Below are positions 62,768 through 64,000 of a stretch of DNA of 64,000 nt, in pieces. The position numbers and the translations under genes were made by a program. Within the stretch, counting starts at the first letter, position 1. Every line of letters begins with the position of its first letter. Where the stretch lies: NCBI RefSeq assembly GCF_014284125.1, contig NZ_JACOFX010000006.1, positions 124,001 through 188,000 on the forward strand. Reading direction: 5' to 3'. The notes under the pieces are model-generated. The model saw nothing but the letters and a program-made list of their open reading frames with translations. It ran no database searches and was not told where the DNA came from. This stretch comes from Undibacterium umbellatum. GTDB lineage: Bacteria > Pseudomonadota > Gammaproteobacteria > Burkholderiales > Burkholderiaceae_D.

Positions 62768-63826
62768 ATGATGGCGTCTTATTTTTCTGCACGACAGCGC
62801 AAGCAATCCCCCAGGGTGGCGGTCGCTCAACGTGCTGGTCTGGTGCTCCCTATCTTATTGGTCACCGCTATAGGCAGTGTATTGATTGCCTGCGTCAGCG
62901 GTTCAGTTTCCCTGAGCTTTACTGAGTTATGGCAAGCCTTGCTGGAGTTGTTGCGAGGCCCGCCAACGACTCTGCCTGGCAGCTTGCTGGATTTGCGCCT
63001 CGGACGTGCACTGACTGGTTTTGTGACCGGCGCCACGCTGGCGCTGGCCGGTGTGATGATGCAGGCGCTGTTGCGCAACCCTCTGGCTGACCCGTATGTC
63101 CTCGGTATATCGGGTGGTGCGTCTGTCGGCGCGCTGGCAACCATATTGTTTTTCGGTGCATTCTGGCTGGTGGACGTGGCTGCCTTTGTCGGCGCGATTA
63201 CTGTTGCGCTGTTACTGTTTGCCCTGGCTTACCGCGACTTGCGCGGCGCAGGCAGTACCGATGGCAGCGCACCTATCCTGTTGCTGACCGGTGTCATTGT
63301 CGCCACCGGTTGTGGTGCCATCATCACCCTCATGCTATCGATTGCGCCAGACAGCCGCTTGCGCGGCATGGTGTTCTGGATGATAGGTGATTTGTCGAAT
63401 ACCCAGTCGCGCTATCTGCCCTGGTTGATACTCGGCGCCATCTTGTTGTTCGCTATGCGCAACGCACGCTCCATCAATGTCGCTGCCATGCATGCTGACA
63501 ATGCCAGTACTCTGGGCGTCAATATTGGCCGCCTGCGTCAATTGCTGTTTTTATGTTCTGCATTGCTGACCGCCAGCGCAGTCAGCAATGCGGGCAGCAT
63601 CGGTTTTGTCGGGCTCATCATGCCGCATATCTGCCGCTTTGCCTTTGGGCCGGATCACCGCTTGCTGGTACCTGCTGCGGCGCTGGCAGGTGGCTGCTTT
63701 CTGGTGCTGGCAGATACGGTGGCCCGCACCGTGGTCGCACCACAGCAGTTACCGGTTGGTGTCATTACTGCCCTGGTAGGCGTGCCCATGTTCCTGCTGC
63801 AACTGCATCAGTTGAGGAGGCGCTGA
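62768..63826 (+). CDS. btuC: FecCD/BtuC-type ABC transporter permease
   Basis: The protein has 352 residues with about ten membrane helices. Family features are LRLGRALTGFVTGATLALAGVMMQALLRNPLADPYVLG and GFVGLIMPHICRFAFGPDHR, the latter being the coupling region to the ATPase. It is the inner-membrane permease for cobalamin (or, by family alone, an iron chelate); the riboswitch-btuB context favours B12. It starts ATGATG with no clear ribosome binding site and overlaps the ATPase gene by 1 bp (TGATG). A periplasmic binding protein is not yet in view and may lie beyond the window. Confidence 0.92.
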   Translation: MMASYFSARQRKQSPRVAVAQRAGLVLPILLVTAIGSVLIACVSGSVSLSFTELWQALLELLRGPPTTLPGSLLDLRLGRALTGFVTGATLALAGVMMQALLRNPLADPYVLGISGGASVGALATILFFGAFWLVDVAAFVGAITVALLLFALAYRDLRGAGSTDGSAPILLLTGVIVATGCGAIITLMLSIAPDSRLRGMVFWMIGDLSNTQSRYLPWLILGAILLFAMRNARSINVAAMHADNASTLGVNIGRLRQLLFLCSALLTASAVSNAGSIGFVGLIMPHICRFAFGPDHRLLVPAAALAGGCFLVLADTVARTVVAPQQLPVGVITALVGVPMFLLQLHQLRRR

Positions 63827-64000
63827 TGGACATCCGCTCTCTCAATTTATCGGTAGGAAAACGTGTACTTGTGCGCGAACTCAACTGGCAGATACAGCCC
63901 GGTGAATGCTGGTGCATCATTGGCCGCAATGGTGCTGGCAAAAGTACCTTGCTTCGTACACTGGCTGGTTTGCGCCCCATAGAAAGTGGTCAGGTCTATC
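63826..64000 (+). CDS. btuD: ABC transporter ATP-binding protein (partial, N-terminus)
   Basis: The gene runs off the right edge after 58 residues. It starts MDIRSLNLSVGKRVLVRELNWQI and contains Walker A GRNGAGKST (residues 33-41) followed by LLRTLAGLRPIESGQV, typical of importer ATPases. AGGAGG lies just upstream. Its overlap with the btuC stop implies one transcript and a partner role as BtuD for cobalamin import. The rest of the gene is not available. Confidence 0.85.
   Translation, partial: MDIRSLNLSVGKRVLVRELNWQIQPGECWCIIGRNGAGKSTLLRTLAGLRPIESGQVY

Overview
This window looks like ordinary chromosome from a betaproteobacterium of the order Burkholderiales, most likely Oxalobacteraceae (an Undibacterium-like genome is my guess). 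The guess rests on gene order (parE-parC, ribF-ileS-lspA-coaBC-dut, clpS-clpA), on base composition near 50 % GC by eye, and on Burkholderiales-type intergenic repeats. I see no rRNA, tRNA, CRISPR array, insertion sequence or prophage. Genus cannot be settled from the sequence alone.

Layout. 1-3.2 kb: lipid genes. A partial CDP-alcohol phosphatidyltransferase and a PAP2/dual-specificity phosphatase fusion (like E. coli ynbA/ynbD) diverge from a patatin-like protein and a short-chain dehydrogenase. 3.2-3.8 kb is repeat-rich and non-coding. 3.8-11.2 kb: parC, parE, a degenerate response regulator, a CoxE-like VWA protein and an acetyltransferase. 11.2-20 kb: rpsT, a small Ala/Lys-rich exported protein, an RluE-type pseudouridine synthase, icd, a Cache-domain NarL-type two-component system, a cold-shock gene, clpS-clpA and an orphan gene. 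20-29 kb: pirin, OsmC, an FMN reductase behind a hexanucleotide repeat, then dut-coaBC-lspA-ileS-ribF on the minus strand. 29-36.3 kb: a methyltransferase, a DUF885 metallohydrolase, a tyrosine phosphatase, and a large secreted PHP-domain protein behind operator-like palindromes. 36.4-40.2 kb is accessory: a GST, orphan genes, an ADP-ribosylglycohydrolase with a decayed fragment of a paralogue upstream, and an AlaX-like editing protein.

40.7-48.2 kb is the most interesting block. On the minus strand, a SWIM/SNF2 helicase is followed by a fused AdoMet decarboxylase-spermidine synthase, a DUF1190 lipoprotein ending in Gly-Gly-Gly, a glutathionylspermidine-synthetase-like ATP-grasp ligase, a DUF350 membrane protein and rsmE, with tiny gaps or overlaps. 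It reads as a polyamine-conjugation system: spermidine is made by the first enzyme and joined by the ligase to a glycine C-terminus, possibly that of the lipoprotein.

48.3-57.4 kb: tkt, an acetyltransferase, a long palindromic repeat, gapA, a second-type lepB, a periplasmic Cache protein, a serralysin-like protease with a DUF4214 tail, an IclR regulator and dgkA. 57.4-64 kb: cobalamin genes. cobT, cobS and cobC complete the lower ligand and nucleotide loop; a PilZ protein follows; then a cobalamin riboswitch leads into btuB, a BtuC-type permease and the start of a BtuD-type ATPase, so B12 salvage and uptake lie together.
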